DNA of 46,767 nt from Paenibacillus naphthalenovorans (GTDB lineage Bacteria > Bacillota > Bacilli > Paenibacillales > NBRC-103111), in the NCBI RefSeq assembly GCF_900099895.1, contig NZ_FNDY01000033.1, forward strand, positions 1-46,767, read 5' to 3'. Positions 17,959 through 27,445 of this stretch are shown one piece after another. The notes beneath the pieces were generated by a model. It had not been told where the DNA came from and ran no database searches. It saw only the letters and a program-made list of their open reading frames with translations. The stretch's first letter is position 1. The number at the start of each line of letters is the position of its first letter. The translations under genes and the position numbers were made by a program.

Positions 17959-18774
17959 ATGCGCATTGATTATCATACGCACCATGTAAGATGCGGCCAT
18001 GCGTCGGGTGAACTGGAGGACTATGTGCTGAAGGGCATTGAGATCGGACTCACCCAGCTCGGGCTGTCCGATCACATGCCCTTGCTGCACGTAGATCCAG
18101 CCGCCTATTATCCCGGCATGGCCATGCCGATGGAAGAACTGCCGAAATATATTGAGGAAGCGTTCATGCTGCGGGAGAAATATAAAGACCGCATTGACAT
18201 TCGTGTAGGGCTCGAAGGAGACTATATCGAAGGCTACGAGGCTGACATCGAGCGGATCATTCAAGCGTATCCCTGGGATTACGTTATCGGGTCCGTGCAT
18301 TTTTTGGGTGAATGGGACATTACCGACTACAGGCAAACCGACGGCTGGAAGCAGAGGGACGCCTACGAGGTGTACGAACAGTACTATGATGCAGTAGGTA
18401 AAGCCGTCAGGACAGGCTTTTATGATTATATCGGGCATATTGACGTGATCAAGAGGTTCGGCTTCAAGCCGGAGCAAAGCGTGGAGCACCTCGAACGCCA
18501 AGTTTTGGAAGCGGTAAAAGCACAAGACATGGCCATCGAGCTGAATGCCAGCGGTCTGCGTATGCCGGTCAACGAAATGTTTCCAAGCCGCCGGATGCTG
18601 GAATATGCGCTGGAGCTGGGAATTCCGCTCACGATCGGCTCGGACGCTCACCAGCCGGAGCGGCTGGGACAGTATCTGGATCAGGCGGTGGATCTGCTTC
18701 GTGATGTCGGTTTTAAAGAATTAGCCACATTTAAAGGCCGGAAACGGCTAATGATGCCTATTGGATTCCCCTAA
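17959..18774 (+). CDS. hisJ: Histidinol-phosphatase, PHP family
   Basis: A 271-residue PHP-domain phosphatase. Metal ligands appear as DYHTHHVRCGHA, LSDHMP, GLEGDY, SVHFLG, GHIDV and the terminal IGSDAHQPE. It dephosphorylates histidinol phosphate, replacing the HAD phosphatase of enterobacteria. It lies 93 nt after hisIE in the same direction. With it, every pathway step except HisC is encoded in this cluster. Confidence 0.93.
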   Translation: MRIDYHTHHVRCGHASGELEDYVLKGIEIGLTQLGLSDHMPLLHVDPAAYYPGMAMPMEELPKYIEEAFMLREKYKDRIDIRVGLEGDYIEGYEADIERIIQAYPWDYVIGSVHFLGEWDITDYRQTDGWKQRDAYEVYEQYYDAVGKAVRTGFYDYIGHIDVIKRFGFKPEQSVEHLERQVLEAVKAQDMAIELNASGLRMPVNEMFPSRRMLEYALELGIPLTIGSDAHQPERLGQYLDQAVDLLRDVGFKELATFKGRKRLMMPIGFP

Positions 18775-18888
18775 TATGATGTATAATAGGGTAGTAGCTT
18801 TATTAAAATGATGTAAAATACCATTTTTTTCAATACTTGCGGCGTCGTTTGATGACCCACGTAACATAAGCACAAAGCGGAGGTAACC

Positions 18889-19839
18889 ATGTACAGCGAC
18901 AAAATGAAGATTTTTTCGGGTTCGTCCAACCCGAGATTGGCGGAGCGCATTTGCAAGGAGCTTGATGTACCGCTCGGCCAGATCAAGCTGTCCCGTTTCA
19001 AAAGCGGGGAAATCTACTGTCTCTATGAGGAAAGCATCCGGAATTGCGACGTGTTCCTAGTGCAGACCTTTTCCCATCCGATCAATGAGAATTTCATGGA
19101 GCTTCTCGTTATGATGGATGCCGCCAAACGGGCATCGGCGAGAACGATCAATCTTGTCGTTCCCTACTATGGTTATTCCCGCCAAGAGCGAAAAGCGGCG
19201 CCCCGGGAACCGATCTCGGCGAAGCTGGTGGCGGACCTGCTGACTACAGCCGGTGCGGACCGCGTCATCACCATCGATCTGCATGCTCCGGCCATTCAAG
19301 GCTTTTTCAACATTCCGGTGGACCATTTGACGGCACTGGATTTGATCAGTGATTACATTAAGAAGAAAAACATTCCCAATCCGATCATCGTTTCGCCGGA
19401 TGCGGGACGGGCGACGACTGCAGAGAAAATGGCCAACATTCTTGACGCGCCGTTCGCTATGATGATCAAAAAAAGACCCGCTCACAACGAAGCGGTTATC
19501 ACGCATGTCATCGGAGAAGTTGAAGGAAGAACCCCGATCATCATTGAGGATTTGATCGATACGGGAACGACGATCGTCAACGTTGTCGAAGGCCTCAAGG
19601 AGCGCGGGGCGAACGATGCCTACGTGTGTGCGACACACCCGGTGTTCTCCGGACCGGCGCTGCAGCGTCTGGATCATCCGAACATCAAGGAATGCGTGAT
19701 TACGGACTCCATCGCCATTCCGGAAGATCATTCGGCCCGGTTCCAAGTATTGTCCGTGGCCACTTTGCTGTCGGATGCCATCAACATCATCATGTCCGGC
19801 GGATCGCTCAGCTCTTTGTTTAAATATGGCGGTGTATAA
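18889..19839 (+). CDS. prs: Ribose-phosphate pyrophosphokinase (divergent, his-linked)
   Basis: A 316-residue class I PRPP synthetase. Motifs are YYGYSRQERKAAPREPISAK (ATP site), IDLHAPAIQGFF, VSPDAGRATTAEKMA, the flexible loop KKRPAHN and the PRPP loop EDLIDTGTT. Several of these differ from the housekeeping enzyme: SPDxGG becomes SPDAGR, DDxIDTGGT becomes EDLIDTGTT, and KRRPR becomes KKRPA. It is therefore probably a second paralogue, with the main prs elsewhere. It sits behind the his operon, where PRPP is the first substrate. AGGAGGT-like AGCGGAGG precedes the ATG. Whether it is co-transcribed with hisJ is unclear: a TATAAT sits at 18782-18787, but with poor -35 spacing. Confidence 0.9.
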   Translation: MYSDKMKIFSGSSNPRLAERICKELDVPLGQIKLSRFKSGEIYCLYEESIRNCDVFLVQTFSHPINENFMELLVMMDAAKRASARTINLVVPYYGYSRQERKAAPREPISAKLVADLLTTAGADRVITIDLHAPAIQGFFNIPVDHLTALDLISDYIKKKNIPNPIIVSPDAGRATTAEKMANILDAPFAMMIKKRPAHNEAVITHVIGEVEGRTPIIIEDLIDTGTTIVNVVEGLKERGANDAYVCATHPVFSGPALQRLDHPNIKECVITDSIAIPEDHSARFQVLSVATLLSDAINIIMSGGSLSSLFKYGGV

Positions 19840-19857
19840 CTTATAATACATTTACTG

Positions 19858-19900
19858 GATGACCCCGACAAACAGGAACTAACAGTTTGGGGTCATCTTG
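19858..19900 (+). terminator. Terminator after prs
   Basis: A 9-bp perfect stem GATGACCCC (19858-19866) / GGGGTCATC (19889-19897), with extra inner pairing between AAAC and GTTT, ends in a short T-rich tail. The weak tail lowers confidence. Confidence 0.6.
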
Positions 19901-19909
19901 TGGTATACT
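19901..19909 (+). promoter_or_regulatory. Possible extended -10 promoter for the TPR gene
   Basis: TGG directly followed by TATACT forms an extended -10 element just behind the prs terminator, ~105 nt upstream of the TPR gene. No convincing -35 is present. Confidence 0.4.
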
Positions 19910-20013
19910 TAAGAATCAATATTACTCCGGCGATTTAGAGAGCACTTTGGGAATGAATATTCAGGAAGGGTTTCTCATGAATTCCGGTCGGGTTACGGAG
20001 GTGCCTTATTACT

Positions 20014-21753
20014 ATGGGGAAGAAAAAACGTGCGACGCCCAAGCACAGCAATATCGTACCGATGAAAATGGATGCCACGTTCTTTTTCGAAAAAGCCGTT
20101 CAGTCCTTGGACCGTTATCATTATGATAAGGCATTGAAGTATTTTCGTCGCGCGGCCGAATATGAACCGGAAAACCCGGTGAATCATTGCAATCTGGCCG
20201 GGCTTCTGTCCGAGATGGGAAATTATGAGGAATCCAACCGCATTTTGCAGCATGTGCTTGATCGGATCGACCCTACGATGACGGAATGCTATTTTTATAT
20301 GGCGAACAATTTTGCCAATATGGAGAATTACGAGCTGGCCGAAGAAGCGATTATCCATTACCTGGAGAATGACCCCAACGGACAGTTTCTGGAAGAATCC
20401 GAAGAAATGATGGAGCTGCTCAGCTACGAGCTCGACCGTCCCACCAAGCTGACGACGATCAAGAGCCGGGAAGGGCTGTTCGAGCACGACCGGGCGCGTT
20501 CGATGCTGGAGGAGGGCCGTTTTTCGGAAGCGGTGCGGGTGCTGGAGAAAATTATCCGCAAGCATCCCGACTTCATAGCTGCGCGCAATAACCTTGCGTT
20601 GGCCTATTATTACATGGGACACTTTGAAAAATCGGTTGATATGATTCGTCAAGTGCTGGAGCTGGAGCCGGGCAATTTGCATGCGTTGTGCAATCTGGCG
20701 ATTTTTTACCAGCATTTCGGTGATAAGGCGGGTCTGGCCGGGCTGCTTGAAGTGCTGCGCAAAACGTATCCTTTCCATCAGGATCATGCGTTTAAGCTGG
20801 CGACCACTATGGGGATTTTGAACGAGCATGAGAAGGCTTATTTGCTGTTCAAGCGTCTGTTGAAAACCGGCGAAACGGGTCCGGATCCTTGCTTGTGTCA
20901 CTATACCGCCGTAGCCGCATACAATACGGGCCGCTATGAGGAAGCTGAGCGCTGGTGGCGGCAGGCGGCGAAGTTCGACCCCGGTTCGGAAATTCCCAGG
21001 TTCTATCTTAATTTGCTCAATAAGAATTGGGACGAAGCGGTGAAGCCGCCTGTCAGCTATCATTATCATATGCCGTTTGAGGAGCAGTTTCGGGGAATCG
21101 AGCGTACGGAGAACGGCTTGCCGGATCACCTGAAGCGCGATCCGTTGGTGCGTTCGTCCTTTTTCTGGGCGTTGCGGCATGGAGATGCGCATACGAAGCT
21201 GCAGGTCATTCAAGCGTTCGGCTTGATCGCCGATGACGAGGTGAAGGATGCGCTGCTTGAATTTATCGGACAACCGGGCGAGGATGACTATCTGAAGAAG
21301 GTGGCTATCTTCGTTCTTCGCAGTATCGGCGTGAAAGAACCGCTGACGGCCGTGCTGGAGGGGAATCAGACAACGGTGGCCCCGTCGCCTTTTGCTCCGG
21401 GGCTTCCGATATGGGATCCCAAATGGCAGCTGGTGATGGAGACGGCGATGCGGTATATGTTCCGCCGCTACGATATGGTGCAGCAGTACGATTTACAAAC
21501 GCTTTGGGTAGAATACTTATCAAGAGTATTTCCGAACGTGCCCAAAATCACGAAAGTGGAGGGCTGGGCAGCCGCCCTGGAATACCTGACGGCAAAGATG
21601 CACCGACGCCCTGTCAGCTATCAGGAAACCGCGGATCGCTACGGCGTATCGGTAGCTACCGTCAGCAGGAACGCCAAGCTGATTGATGAAGCCTGCGGAT
21701 TGAAAGAAAAGATGGACGCCATCTTTGATAAATTTGCAAGCTTGGAGTCTTAA
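20014..21753 (+). CDS. yvcD: TPR-repeat protein with C-terminal helix-turn-helix (YvcD-like)
   Basis: A 579-residue cytoplasmic protein. Tetratricopeptide-like repeats fill the N-terminal ~330 residues (for example YHYDKALKYFRRAAEYEPEN and GHFEKSVDMIRQVLELEPGN). A HEAT-like stretch follows at ~375-430. The C-terminus (~535-565, SYQETADRYGVSVATVSRNA) looks like a helix-turn-helix. A TPR protein also precedes trxB in Bacillus (yvcD), so orthology is likely but its function is unknown. The combination suggests a regulator or scaffold that binds nucleic acid, but this is inference. Confidence 0.8.
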   Translation: MGKKKRATPKHSNIVPMKMDATFFFEKAVQSLDRYHYDKALKYFRRAAEYEPENPVNHCNLAGLLSEMGNYEESNRILQHVLDRIDPTMTECYFYMANNFANMENYELAEEAIIHYLENDPNGQFLEESEEMMELLSYELDRPTKLTTIKSREGLFEHDRARSMLEEGRFSEAVRVLEKIIRKHPDFIAARNNLALAYYYMGHFEKSVDMIRQVLELEPGNLHALCNLAIFYQHFGDKAGLAGLLEVLRKTYPFHQDHAFKLATTMGILNEHEKAYLLFKRLLKTGETGPDPCLCHYTAVAAYNTGRYEEAERWWRQAAKFDPGSEIPRFYLNLLNKNWDEAVKPPVSYHYHMPFEEQFRGIERTENGLPDHLKRDPLVRSSFFWALRHGDAHTKLQVIQAFGLIADDEVKDALLEFIGQPGEDDYLKKVAIFVLRSIGVKEPLTAVLEGNQTTVAPSPFAPGLPIWDPKWQLVMETAMRYMFRRYDMVQQYDLQTLWVEYLSRVFPNVPKITKVEGWAAALEYLTAKMHRRPVSYQETADRYGVSVATVSRNAKLIDEACGLKEKMDAIFDKFASLES

Positions 21754-21841
21754 CCTTAATATGAAGGTATAGAAAAAATACGCTGACAACCGGCCGTAAG
21801 GAAGCGGCTTTAAGAGTTGCAGTCGATTGGGAGGAAACCAT

Positions 21842-22789
21842 ATGTACAAGTCAATCGTTATCGGAACCGGACCTGCCGGGTTAACGGCAGCTATCTACTT
21901 GGCACGCGCCAACCTGAACCCGCTTGTTATCGAAGGTCCGGAGCCGGGCGGCCAGTTGACCACCACAACGGATGTGGAAAACTTTCCGGGGTTTCCTGAA
22001 GGCATCATGGGGCCGGAATTGATGTCGAATATGCGTAAACAAGCCGAACGCTTCGGCGCTGAATTTAAAACCGGCTGGGTCAATAAGGTGGATCTCTCCG
22101 AGCGTCCGTTCAAGCTCAACGTAGAAGGTCTTGGAGACATTGTCGCGGAATCGCTGATTATCTCTACAGGCGCATCGGCCAAGCTGCTCGGCATTAAGAA
22201 CGAGAAGGAAAGCATCGGCCGCGGCGTCAGTACCTGTGCAACCTGCGACGGCTTTTTCTTCCGCGGCAAAAAGATTATCGTGGTCGGCGGCGGCGACTCG
22301 GCGATGGAGGAAGCGAACTTCCTGACACGTTTTGCAACGGAAGTACGCATCGTCCACCGCAGAAACGAGCTGAGGGCTTCCAAAATCATGCAGGATCGCG
22401 CGCGCGAGAATGAAAAGATTGTTTGGAGCTTAAACCGTACGCCGCTGGAGATTATATCCGGGGATAAAGGCGTTACCGGTCTAAAAGTGAAAAACAACGA
22501 AACCGGCGAAGAAGAATTGATCGAAGCGGACGGCATCTTCGTAGCGATCGGCCATAAGCCGAATACGGATTTCCTCGGCGGACAAATCGAAACCGACGAG
22601 CTGGGCTACATTATCACGAAGCCGGGTTCATCCTTGACCAATGTGGAAGGCGTATTCGCCTGCGGCGACGTACAGGATAGCAAGTATCGCCAAGCGATTA
22701 CGGCTGCCGGCAGCGGTTGTATGGCTGCGCTGGATTGCGAAAAATTTCTTGAAGGGCATATGGTACACGATTGGAGCCAGTCTCTTTAA
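21842..22789 (+). CDS. trxB: Thioredoxin reductase
   Basis: A 315-residue NADPH- and FAD-dependent enzyme that reduces thioredoxin. FAD motif GTGPAG (8-13), redox-active CATC (132-135), NADPH motif GGGDSAMEEA and the C-terminal FAD block GVFACGDVQD are all visible. The start at 21842 is preceded by GGGAGG at 7 nt spacing; the upstream in-frame ATG at 21827 is not favoured. A terminator follows. Confidence 0.97.
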   Translation: MYKSIVIGTGPAGLTAAIYLARANLNPLVIEGPEPGGQLTTTTDVENFPGFPEGIMGPELMSNMRKQAERFGAEFKTGWVNKVDLSERPFKLNVEGLGDIVAESLIISTGASAKLLGIKNEKESIGRGVSTCATCDGFFFRGKKIIVVGGGDSAMEEANFLTRFATEVRIVHRRNELRASKIMQDRARENEKIVWSLNRTPLEIISGDKGVTGLKVKNNETGEEELIEADGIFVAIGHKPNTDFLGGQIETDELGYIITKPGSSLTNVEGVFACGDVQDSKYRQAITAAGSGCMAALDCEKFLEGHMVHDWSQSL

Positions 22790-22796
22790 TCGATTG

Positions 22797-22828
22797 AACG
22801 TGGAACTTTCGTTCCGCGTTTTTTCTTT
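22797..22828 (+). terminator. Terminator after trxB
   Basis: A 10-bp stem AACGTGGAAC / GTTCCGCGTT with a TTTC loop runs into a T-run. Confidence 0.88.
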
Positions 22829-22952
22829 AGCCTTCGCTTGACCTCTTGTAGACGTTGGCTTATAGTTGGAACAAGAGAGAGTGCATATGAGCCGGGTCTC
22901 CAAAGGTCTTGGACAACATAGATTGGCAATTTTTATGAGGTGATTAAGAAGC

Positions 22953-23903
22953 ATGGAACAACAAGTATACGTCGGAGTCGATTTGGGAGGTACCTCCATT
23001 AAGGTGGGCTTATGTAATGAGCAGGGCAAGCTGCTGCTCACAGACGAAGGGCCGACCGGTACCGAGCACGGCGCCGACGTGGTGTTGGAAAATATCGCGC
23101 AGTACGTACGCAAACTGGTGGCGGAGTCCGATTATACATGGGATCAGGTTGCAGGGATCGGAGCGGGAATCGCCGGATTCATGGATATTTCCGAAGGCTT
23201 CGTTAAGCTGTCTCCCAACCTGGGCTGGCGCAATGTGCCGGTGAAGAAAATTCTTGAAGAAAAGCTTGGAAAATCGGTGAAAATCGATAATGACGCCAAT
23301 GTGGCGGCCCTTGGCGAAGCGTGGGCGGGTGCAGGCGCAGGTATCCCGAACATCGTTTGCTATACGCTTGGCACCGGTGTCGGTGGCGGGATCATTATCC
23401 GCGGCCGAATTTACCAAGGCTTTTCCGGTATGGCCGGCGAACTGGGGCATATGGCGATTGTTCCCGACCTTGAGGCTATCGATTGCGGCTGCGGCAAAAA
23501 GGGCTGTCTGGAAACCGTCTCATCCGCAACGGGCATTATTCGAATGGCGAAGGAAGCGGTGGAACGCGGCGAGAGTACCTCTTTGGCACTTGTAGAAAAC
23601 ATCATGGCTAAAGATGTGTTCGACGCAGCCAAAACCGGCGACGAAACGGCGCTTCGTATTATCAACCGCGCTGCCTTGTACCTCGGCAAATCGATGGCTA
23701 CCGTTTCCGTTATCTTAAATCCTCAGCGATTTATCGTCGGCGGAGGCGTATCCAAGGCGGGCGATATCCTGTTCGACGCGATCCGTAAACACTACAGAGA
23801 GCATACTCAGGTAACCGCGCAGGAAGGCGTGGACATCGTCCCGGCTGTTCTAGGCAACGATGCCGGAGTCGTTGGCGCTGCCGGCCTTAATCTGCGGGGA
23901 TAA
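22953..23903 (+). CDS. glcK: ROK-family glucokinase
   Basis: A 316-residue sugar kinase. The phosphate-binding loop DLGGTSIK is at 10-17, the catalytic region is IDNDANVAALGEA, and the ROK zinc motif runs from GELGHM to CGCGKKGCLET. It phosphorylates cytosolic glucose to glucose-6-phosphate, feeding the glycolytic genes farther right. It lies between trxB and rapZ, the place where Bacillus has a NUDIX gene (yvcI). Confidence 0.92.
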   Translation: MEQQVYVGVDLGGTSIKVGLCNEQGKLLLTDEGPTGTEHGADVVLENIAQYVRKLVAESDYTWDQVAGIGAGIAGFMDISEGFVKLSPNLGWRNVPVKKILEEKLGKSVKIDNDANVAALGEAWAGAGAGIPNIVCYTLGTGVGGGIIIRGRIYQGFSGMAGELGHMAIVPDLEAIDCGCGKKGCLETVSSATGIIRMAKEAVERGESTSLALVENIMAKDVFDAAKTGDETALRIINRAALYLGKSMATVSVILNPQRFIVGGGVSKAGDILFDAIRKHYREHTQVTAQEGVDIVPAVLGNDAGVVGAAGLNLRG

Positions 23904-23957
23904 ACCCGGATCGAGCCGTCCTGCGGCTTCTCCGGGCAGTGGAAGGAGAAGAACCCC

Positions 23958-24857
23958 ATGGAAGAAATGCAAACTCTCGGCAAGCTGGTGATCATTACGG
24001 GGATGTCCGGAGCCGGCAAAACCATTGCGGTGCAAAGCTTGGAGGACCTGGGTTTTTTCTGCGTGGATAACCTCCCTCCGGTCTTGATTCCTAAATTTGC
24101 CGAGCTTATTGAGCAATCCAAAGGTCGAATCGGTAAAGTAGCACTTGTGATCGATCTCCGCGGCCGTGAGTTTTTCACTTCGCTGTCGGAGTCGCTTCGG
24201 TTCATTAACGAGAATTATACTTTAACTCATGAAATATTGTTCCTCGATGCAACGGATTCGGTTCTGGTGCAGCGTTATAAGGAAAGCCGGCGCAAGCATC
24301 CTCTGGCTCCGACAGGAGCGCCGCTGGAAGGCATTCAGCAGGAAAGGAAGCTGCTTGAGGAGCTAAAGGGTCTGGCTACTCAGGTGATCGATACCAGCAA
24401 TTTGAAGCCAACCCAGCTCAAAGAAAAGATCGTTTCCCGTTTCACCAACCTAGAGGTAGGCAGCATATCTATAAATGTAATCTCATTTGGCTTTAAATAC
24501 GGAATTCCGATTGATGCCGATTTGATTTTTGACGTTCGCTTTTTGCCCAACCCGCATTATGTGGAGCATTTACGTCCGAACACCGGGCAGGATACGGAAG
24601 TGTACGATTATGTCATGAAATGGACGGAGACGCAGGAGTTTTTGGCGAAGCTCCTCGATATGCTGCATTTCCTCATTCCCCAGTACAAGAAGGAAGGCAA
24701 GAGCCAAGTCGTCATCGGTATCGGCTGTACCGGAGGTAAGCACCGCTCGGTTGCGATTGCGGAATATCTAGGTAAAATGATGGGCAATAGCGAAACGGAA
24801 GTGATCAGAGTCACTCACCGGGATTCGGAACGCGATCGGGTTGAGGTGAAGAAATGA
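23958..24857 (+). CDS. rapZ: RapZ/YvcJ-family P-loop nucleotide-binding protein
   Basis: A 299-residue protein with Walker A GMSGAGKT (15-22) and the conserved FFCVDNLPP that follows. Its C-terminal half ends near [18 protein letters not shown]. Enterobacterial RapZ controls amino-sugar synthesis through small RNAs; in Bacillus the homologue YvcJ is a GTP/ATP-binding protein linked to competence. Here it begins the tight rapZ-yvcK-whiA cluster and overlaps yvcK by four bases. Confidence 0.94.
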   Translation: MEEMQTLGKLVIITGMSGAGKTIAVQSLEDLGFFCVDNLPPVLIPKFAELIEQSKGRIGKVALVIDLRGREFFTSLSESLRFINENYTLTHEILFLDATDSVLVQRYKESRRKHPLAPTGAPLEGIQQERKLLEELKGLATQVIDTSNLKPTQLKEKIVSRFTNLEVGSISINVISFGFKYGIPIDADLIFDVRFLPNPHYVEHLRPNTGQDTEVYDYVMKWTETQEFLAKLLDMLHFLIPQYKKEGKSQVVIGIGCTGGKHRSVAIAEYLGKMMGNSETEVIRVTHRDSERDRVEVKK

Positions 24858-25843
24858 CGCTTGTCCATGAGAGGGGAAAAATCAGGCCGCGGATTGTTGT
24901 CATCGGAGGGGGAACGGGTCTGTCGGTCATGCTTCGCGGACTTAAACAGAAGCCCATGGATATTACAGCTATCGTCACGGTGGCCGACGACGGAGGGAGC
25001 TCAGGCATTTTACGCTCCGAGCTTGAAATTATTCCGCCGGGCGATATCCGCAACGTATTAACCGCGTTGTCGGATGTGGAGCCGCTGCTGGGCCAACTGC
25101 TCGAATATCGTTTTGATAAAGGGAATGGTTTGGCTGGACACAGTTTGGGTAACCTAATGTTAGCGGCGATGCGAGATATTACCGGTGATTTCGTTACCGG
25201 GGTGCGGGAGCTGAGCCGTGTTCTGGCTGTTCGCGGCCGCGTGCTTCCGGCTTCGGATCAGTCGATTGTACTTATCGCGGAGATGGAGGACGGCACCGTT
25301 GTGAAGGGGGAATCCAAGATTCCCCAGGCAGGCGGTGTCATCCGCCGCGTATCGATCGAACCGGCTGATGCTTGTGCTCTGCCGGAAGCGTTGGAGGCTT
25401 TGCGGCAGGCGGATGCTATACTGGTTGGTCCGGGGAGTCTTTACACCAGCATTTTGCCGAACTTGCTGGTACCCGAGATCGCGGAGACGATTGTGTCGTC
25501 CCAAGCGTTGAAAATGTTTATTTGCAACGTAATGACCCAGCCTGGAGAGACCGACGATTATAAAGTGAGCGACCATTTGAAAGCGGTTCGAGATCATGTC
25601 GGGCACGATTTGTTCGATTATGTCATTGTGAATAATGAAGAGATTCCCGAGAAGGTTCAAAACCGGTATGCCGAAAAAGGCGCAAAGGTCGTTCAACTGG
25701 ATTTGGATGAAGTGACGAAGCAAGGCTACAAGGTCATTGCCGACCGCCTCGTCTTGTTCCGAACTTATTTACGTCACGATGCGGAAAAGCTAAGTCAGCA
25801 CATTTATCAACTGGTGGAGAGCTGGATGTTCAAGAAGAGGTGA
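24854..25843 (+). CDS. yvcK: YvcK/GlmR family protein (gluconeogenic growth factor)
   Basis: A 329-residue UDP-sugar-binding protein of the CofD-like fold. It has the N-terminal [27 protein letters not shown], the PGDIRN motif and [10 protein letters not shown]. In Bacillus it is needed on gluconeogenic carbon sources and stimulates UDP-GlcNAc synthesis. ATGA overlap with rapZ and a 5-base gap to whiA imply a single operon. Confidence 0.95.
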   Translation: MTLVHERGKIRPRIVVIGGGTGLSVMLRGLKQKPMDITAIVTVADDGGSSGILRSELEIIPPGDIRNVLTALSDVEPLLGQLLEYRFDKGNGLAGHSLGNLMLAAMRDITGDFVTGVRELSRVLAVRGRVLPASDQSIVLIAEMEDGTVVKGESKIPQAGGVIRRVSIEPADACALPEALEALRQADAILVGPGSLYTSILPNLLVPEIAETIVSSQALKMFICNVMTQPGETDDYKVSDHLKAVRDHVGHDLFDYVIVNNEEIPEKVQNRYAEKGAKVVQLDLDEVTKQGYKVIADRLVLFRTYLRHDAEKLSQHIYQLVESWMFKKR

Positions 25844-25848
25844 TTACC

Positions 25849-26778
25849 ATGTCCTTCGCCGCCCAAACGAAAAAAGAACTTACCTTGATGGAGTCGGAGC
25901 AATGCTGCGAGAAAGCGGAGCTATCGTCCCTCCTTCGTATGAATGGGGCCGTTCAGGTTTCCAGTCAGAAGATTGTACTGGATGTCTCGACGGAGAATGC
26001 CGCCATCGCAAGGCGGATTTATACGCTTCTCAAAAAGACGTTTCAGGTGCATACGGAGCTTTTGGTCCGCAAAAAAATGCGGCTGAAGAAGAACAACGTA
26101 TATATTGTGCGTGTTCCCAATCAGGTGCAGGAGATTTTAAAGGAGCTGCGGATTGTTTCCGAGGGATTTCTGTTCACACCGGGCATAGAGCAGGATATTA
26201 TTAAGAAAAGCTGCTGCAAAAGGGCATATCTGCGAGGGGCTTTCCTGGCGGGAGGCTCGGTCAACAACCCGGAGGGCTCTTCTTATCATTTGGAAATTTA
26301 TTCGATGTACGAAGAGCACTGTCAGGCTTTGTGCCAATTGGCCAATGATTTTGACCTGAATGCCCGCTGTATCGAACGCAAAAAAGGATTTGTCCTCTAC
26401 ATCAAGGAAGGCGAGAAAATCATCGAGTTTCTCAGTTTAATCGGTGCGCACCAGGCTTTGCTCCGTTTTGAAGACGTCCGGATCATGAAGGACATGCGCA
26501 ACTCGGTAAACCGGCTGGTCAATTGCGAAACGGCGAATTTGAACAAAACGATCGGTGCGGCGGTGCGCCAAATCGATAATATTCGCCTTCTGCAAAAAGA
26601 AGTCGGTCTTAATAATCTGCCGGAGAAGCTCCGGGAAGTTGCGGAAATCCGTTTGAAGCATCCGGATATGAATTTGAAGGAAGTCGGGGATCTGCTGAAG
26701 GGTCAAGTCAGCAAATCCGGAGTCAATCACCGTTTAAGAAAAATCGATGAACTGGCGGAAAAGCTCAGGAAATCGTGA
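25849..26778 (+). CDS. whiA: DNA-binding protein WhiA
   Basis: A 309-residue protein with an N-terminal LAGLIDADG-like fold (the region around [18 protein letters not shown]) and a C-terminal helix-turn-helix ([20 protein letters not shown]). WhiA controls cell division and sporulation in Gram-positive bacteria. The start at 25849 is chosen over the GTG at 25840 because AGAGGTGA lies in front of it. It is the last gene of rapZ-yvcK-whiA. Confidence 0.95.
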   Translation: MSFAAQTKKELTLMESEQCCEKAELSSLLRMNGAVQVSSQKIVLDVSTENAAIARRIYTLLKKTFQVHTELLVRKKMRLKKNNVYIVRVPNQVQEILKELRIVSEGFLFTPGIEQDIIKKSCCKRAYLRGAFLAGGSVNNPEGSSYHLEIYSMYEEHCQALCQLANDFDLNARCIERKKGFVLYIKEGEKIIEFLSLIGAHQALLRFEDVRIMKDMRNSVNRLVNCETANLNKTIGAAVRQIDNIRLLQKEVGLNNLPEKLREVAEIRLKHPDMNLKEVGDLLKGQVSKSGVNHRLRKIDELAEKLRKS

Positions 26779-26844
26779 GAAATTCGTCTAAATGTAGATT
26801 TTTTGTGTAAATTATCAATAATTCTAGTGTAAACTAATGAAAAA

Positions 26845-26853
26845 TGATATAAT
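26845..26853 (+). promoter_or_regulatory. Extended -10 promoter upstream of the HPr/Crh gene
   Basis: A perfect TATAAT (26848-26853) preceded by TGA forms an extended -10 element, about 170 nt upstream of the HPr/Crh start. The -35 region is weak. The long leader contains a short GGGC/GCCC hairpin but no riboswitch I recognise. Confidence 0.6.
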
Positions 26854-27025
26854 AACTGAAAAATCGCTTTTTAACGAATGCAGAACGGTTACCGTTTTGG
26901 CAAGGTTTCCGCTCTGAATCGTTTTGGGATACCATCCTTCTTTATAGGACGGTGAAATTTAATTACTCTTAGGGCGTTCAGCCCTTCATCCTTTGGGAAT
27001 TAAGATTGTAGGGGGTATTGGTTGC

Positions 27026-27295
27026 ATGTCGAGACGCCCAGTAGTCGTCAAATTAAAAACAGGCCTTCATGCCAGACCGGCAGCACTTTTCGTGCAGGAA
27101 GCGAATAAGTTTTCTTCGGAAATTTTTGTGGAGAAAGACGAGAAGAAAGTCAATGCCAAGAGCATTATGGGCATTATGAGCCTTGCCATTAGTACGGGGA
27201 CCGAAGTCCACATAAGTGCGGAAGGTTCGGACGCAGAACAGGCTGTAAACGCTTTAGTCGCATTGGTGAGCAAAGAGGAATTGGAGAACCAATAA
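27026..27295 (+). CDS. HPr-family phosphocarrier at the crh locus, with intact His15
   Basis: An 89-residue HPr-fold protein. Both regulatory residues are present: His15 in TGLHARPAA (phosphorylated by Enzyme I in true HPr) and Ser46 in NAKSIMG (target of HPr kinase). Its position after whiA and its sequence (LKTG and ARPAALFVQEAN) are those of Bacillus Crh, but Crh has Gln at position 15. It could be the HPr of the PTS or a Crh that kept the ancestral His. The start at 27026 follows AGGGGG; in-frame codons further upstream would add 11 residues that no HPr has. A strong terminator follows, so it is monocistronic or at the end of the operon. Confidence 0.9.
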   Translation: MSRRPVVVKLKTGLHARPAALFVQEANKFSSEIFVEKDEKKVNAKSIMGIMSLAISTGTEVHISAEGSDAEQAVNALVALVSKEELENQ

Positions 27296-27302
27296 GATCT
27301 GC

Positions 27303-27331
27303 AAGCTTCCGATAAGGAAGCTTTTTCTTTT
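27303..27331 (+). terminator. Terminator after the HPr/Crh gene
   Basis: A perfect 8-bp stem AAGCTTCC / GGAAGCTT with a GATAA loop is followed by TTTCTTTT. Confidence 0.92.
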
Positions 27332-27388
27332 GCGGGCTTCCTTATTTTACCTGGGGTGGACAAGCAGAAATTCATCAGAAAAAAGCGC

Positions 27389-27445
27389 AACCTTTTTTCG
27401 GGCCGTGCGTCTATATAGACGTGCTATAACCGGAAAAGGTTTTTT
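27389..27445 (+). terminator. Second terminator-like hairpin containing a 14-bp palindrome
   Basis: Outer arms AACCTTTT (27389-27396) and AAAAGGTT (27434-27441) close a structure whose centre is the perfect palindrome CGTCTATATAGACG (27408-27421). A run of six T residues starts at 27440. It may be a backup terminator or the end of an unannotated short transcript. Confidence 0.6.

Noticed and set aside
19993..21273. A 426-codon open frame antisense to the TPR gene
   Set aside because: The sense protein shows clear TPR repeats; the antisense product has no motif or ribosome site.
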